NCBI GenBank assembly: GCA_016213865.1
Contig: JACQZL010000353.1
Coordinates: 1-8,376 of the forward strand
DNA from: Candidatus Rifleibacteriota bacterium
Lineage (GTDB): Bacteria; UBP17; UBA6191; JACPRK01
Length of the DNA: 8,376 nucleotides
Direction of reading: 5' to 3'
The notes under the pieces: model-generated
The model's input: only the letters and a program-made list of their open reading frames with translations
What the model was told of the DNA's origin: nothing
Database searches by the model: none
Shown: piece after piece, positions 7,401-8,376 of the stretch
How the letters are laid out: every line of letters starts with the position of its first letter
Position numbering within the stretch: the first letter of the stretch is position 1
Program-made: the position numbers and the translations under genes

Positions 7401-8165
7401 GGCGATCAAGTCTTCCAGTCTGAGCGGCGTCTTGTGGAACTTGCGGATCGTGATGGTAGGCCCACACAGCGCCAGGGGCCGGATGACGATGTTGACGCGG
7501 CTGCCGTCCGGAAGACGCGCGTCCGTCATCGGGCTCGTCTCGTCCACCCGCCGGCCAAGGGGGACGACGATCTTCTCGATGACTTGCATCAACTGATCGG
7601 CGTCGGCGAACTGGACGTCCGTCAGGTAGAGCTTGCCGCGGCGCTCCACGAAGACCTTCTTCGGCCCGTTCACCATGATCTCGCTGACTTCCGGGTCATC
7701 GAGGAGCTTCTGCAGCGGACCGAACCCCAGGATGCCCTCGAGCAGCTCGTCGCGTATGCGGTTGATTGCTTCGTCGGGGAGCTTGGCGTGGCGCTCGGCC
7801 AGGACTTCCGCGATCGCCTCCAGTACCTTCTCGGTGAAATAGGCCCGCTCGTCGCCCGGCTCTTGCTCGACTGCCCCGGGAGTCAGGTTCGCGAACTTCT
7901 TGTAAAAGGCCTCGCGGACCGCCCGGGACATCTCCGTGTCGGCCGAACGCGGCTTGAGCGAGGAGAGGACGAACGACTCGGGCGAGGTGCCGGGCGAGGT
8001 GGGCTGCTGAGGTGCATCGGTCCAGGTCTTCTTCAGACGGCTCAGCAGGGAATCGTGGCCGGGCCCGGCCAGGTGCCAGGAGCGCCCGACCCCAGTCGCG
8101 GAGGTCGCTCCCCCATCCGTGGCCGCCAAGGGCGTGCTGGCTCTGGATCCCTTGCTTATGGCCAA
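4431..8165 (-). CDS. cpaF: Tandem CpaF/TadA secretion ATPase: two full modules plus the N-terminal domain of a third
   Basis: This 1244-residue protein contains two complete CpaF-family ATPase modules. CpaF powers Tad/Flp pilus assembly as a cytoplasmic hexamer. Residues 1-75 are low-complexity. Module 1 has a helical domain (about 78-160, ending GFGPLQKLLDDPEVS), IMVNGP at 163, Walker A GETGSGKT (281-288), IITIEDSAELQ, Walker B IIVGECRGG (Glu357) and TTGHANTP. Module 2 has GLGPLQVLIDD, IMVNGP at 697, Walker A GSTGSGKT (815-822), IITVEDAAELQ, ILVGECRGG (Glu891) and TTLHSNSP. Each core is followed by a charged helical tail (about 500-535 and 1033-1086) and a linker bearing VF-x-W-xx-AM (553-560 and 1108-1115). 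Residues from about 1116 are the helical domain of module 3, ending in CGYGPIQDLMDDPDIS at the TAG. The TTG start is supported by AGAGGA eight bases upstream and by an in-frame TAA shortly above with no ATG or GTG between. The length is about 2.5 times a normal CpaF. Modules 2 and 3 look more alike to each other (NALHMRP, LNAIS) than to module 1. Confidence 0.9.
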   Translation of the reverse strand: MAISKGSRASTPLAATDGGATSATGVGRSWHLAGPGHDSLLSRLKKTWTDAPQQPTSPGTSPESFVLSSLKPRSADTEMSRAVREAFYKKFANLTPGAVEQEPGDERAYFTEKVLEAIAEVLAERHAKLPDEAINRIRDELLEGILGFGPLQKLLDDPEVSEIMVNGPKKVFVERRGKLYLTDVQFADADQLMQVIEKIVVPLGRRVDETSPMTDARLPDGSRVNIVIRPLALCGPTITIRKFHKTPLRLEDLIAAGTLSREMAVFLEGAVRSKLNIIVSGETGSGKTTTLNALSGFLPHDCRIITIEDSAELQFQQEHVIQLEARQANMEGKGEISIRDLLRNSLHMIPGRIIVGECRGGEALDMLNAMSSGNDGSMTTGHANTPQDMVNRLETMVMMSGMGLPSRAIREQVASAIQLIVHQSRAKDGVRRVTSIAEIAGMRSEQVLVQEIFRWDPMAVDEATGLTKGRHVPTGIVPKCLERLLRDDVTMPDGTFGPEVDLEGFRESLRLREEDDRRAEAAASAAKLVMQQALAKPEGEDEEEAAPSSAGMVFHWRQAMPETGEAEAELLSTVTPSHRDRLRVLAEQLAGRRKIFALRSTKDDEDLKLVEELRSLVLEKLPSAGSFEELDRAYETADEERHVMTARVERALTEILTEEKIELPLPVRKKVVDEVLNDVVGLGPLQVLIDDATVSEIMVNGPDRVYVERAGRLVQTPVKFKEEAHLRHIISQILRPIGRRVDETAPMVDARLRDGSRVNIVIPPIAMAGSAITIRRFSRDPYGIEDLVGFGTLSREAAAFVAGCVRARLNMVISGSTGSGKTTTLNAISSYISDESRIITVEDAAELQLMQDHVLSLEARQSNIEGKGTISIRQLVMNALHMRPDRILVGECRGGEALDMLLAMNTGQDGSLTTLHSNSPYDTILRLQTMVMLSGMNLPLRAINEQIAGAIPLIIHQDRLTDGTRRITHISELAGFEGDRPVLIDIFRWISRGVGAKETHLGALEPTGQVPSFINRFVEDCIELPQTVFGPTLDIDELFARLQAEQQARAEAERRRLELLAREEEAKAEADAKALEETMAAAAERGLTPTAFGGTTGSIRGSILQTRVFTWKDAMRGDEAGELGSGATVQNERRWQLFRKLRTLGARARSAHASEADDFERARLLLTDAVTRELEAVAIPDDFTTVDSERVFMLTLIGQVLRKLREQEGMLVDRSEEETLIGRVLSEFCGYGPIQDLMDDPDIS

Positions 8166-8173
8166 GTCCGTAG

Positions 8174-8179
8174 TCCTCT
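8174..8179 (-). promoter_or_regulatory. Shine-Dalgarno supporting the TTG start of the tandem ATPase
   Basis: AGAGGA on the minus strand lies eight bases before TTG 8165-8163. No ATG or GTG lies in frame between that TTG and the next upstream stop (TAA), so the site decides the start in favour of TTG. Confidence 0.5.
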
Positions 8180-8210
8180 TCCGGTCGCAGCAGGCGCCGG
8201 GTCGTAGTCT

Positions 8211-8222
8211 GTAATGTTACCA
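8211..8222 (-). promoter_or_regulatory. Possible extended -10 promoter element over an AT-rich palindrome
   Basis: TGGTAACAT on the minus strand (8222-8214) matches the extended -10 pattern TGn plus a 4/6 TATAAT-like hexamer. It overlaps the 10-base palindrome GTAACATTAC (8220-8211), a local AT-rich island in very GC-rich DNA. It sits about 50 bases upstream of the TTG start. No convincing -35 box is seen at 17 bases. The palindrome could instead be a repressor half-site pair. This is pattern matching only. Confidence 0.25.
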
Positions 8223-8314
8223 CAGAGCTGGACGAACGGGGCCTGCTCGGGACCTGCTGGGTGCGCTCGCAGAACGCGGGGAGGTGCATGACCGGGAGCT
8301 CGGTCCAAGGAGTT

Positions 8315-8366
8315 GTAGCGCGGGCCCTTGTGGCCCGCTCGGGTCGAGTCGCCGCTCCACAAGCGG
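8315..8366. repeat. REP-like pair of oppositely oriented hairpins
   Basis: On the plus strand, GTAG (8315-8318) is followed by a 7-bp stem GCGGGCC (8320-8326) / GGCCCGC (8332-8338) with loop CTTGT. Fourteen bases later, CCGCT (8352-8356) pairs with AGCGG (8362-8366) around loop CCACA. CTTGTGG (8327-8333) in the first hairpin has its reverse complement CCACAAG (8357-8363) in the second, so the two are imperfect inverted copies. A GTAG lead before a GC palindrome is typical of REP sequences, and an inverted pair resembles a REPIN/BIME unit. Confirmation needs other genomic copies. The surrounding 211 bases upstream of the ATPase gene hold no supported gene. Confidence 0.4.
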
Positions 8367-8376
8367 GGGACAAGCC

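Noticed and set aside
6501..8207. Long plus-strand ORF (568 codons) opposite the tandem ATPase, and similar plus-strand ORFs at 5166-6458 and 3876-4907
   Set aside because: They are antisense shadows of a very GC-rich gene with strongly biased third positions. The translations are rich in Arg, His, Asp and Val with no recognisable domain, while the minus strand carries clear CpaF motifs throughout.
8156..8373. Minus-strand small ORFs upstream of the tandem ATPase
   Set aside because: They have no ribosome site, no recognisable sequence, and overlap the ATPase start and the hairpin repeats.
1..8376. CRISPR array, tRNA, rRNA, insertion sequence or phage genes
   Set aside because: No regularly spaced repeats, cloverleaf-like segments, transposase motifs or terminal inverted repeats were seen on either strand.

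Overview
This is a GC-rich bacterial window. All recognisable genes lie on the minus strand and read from high to low coordinates. The organism cannot be named from the sequence. An exported FecR-like protein and a probable lipoprotein suggest a bacterium with a developed envelope, most likely Gram-negative (for example in the Myxococcota, Planctomycetota or Acidobacteriota range), but this is inference.

The dominant feature (8165-2937) is a run of three CpaF/TadA-type secretion ATPase modules in one reading frame. CpaF is the cytoplasmic hexameric motor of Tad/Flp pilus systems and is normally a single-module protein of about 450-500 residues. Here modules 1 and 2 and the N-terminal helical part of module 3 form one 1244-residue ORF that starts at a TTG. 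That ORF stops at an in-frame TAG (4433-4431). The TAG replaces the Glu of the conserved SEIMVNGP segment, which is GAG in modules 1 and 2. The same frame continues after the stop for 497 further sense codons, with an ATG only two codons past it. All three modules keep their Walker A, Asp-box, Walker B and His-box motifs, and motif spacing is identical (Met-to-Lys 123 residues, Lys-to-Glu 70 residues in each). The locus is therefore a triple-CpaF polyprotein of about 1742 codons interrupted by a single stop, or a recently split gene.

Downstream on the same strand come a secreted FecR-like protein with an Ala/Pro-rich middle and helical C-terminus (2940-1492, GTG start, 4-base overlap with the ATPase stop), a small probable lipoprotein (1471-926), and a stand-alone cyclic-nucleotide-binding domain protein (877-392). 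Gaps are -4, 20 and 48 bases, consistent with one operon. A plausible but untested reading is a secretion or pilus motor co-expressed with envelope-side partners and a cNMP-sensing cytoplasmic regulator. No pilin, platform (TadB/C), secretin or CpaE gene is in the window.

Below a 156-base gap with a GC hairpin, the start of another minus-strand gene (235-1) runs off the left edge. It has a strong Shine-Dalgarno and an N-terminal membrane or signal segment. The right-hand 211 bases (8166-8376) hold no convincing gene. They contain a possible promoter over an AT-rich palindrome and two oppositely oriented hairpins resembling a REP pair.
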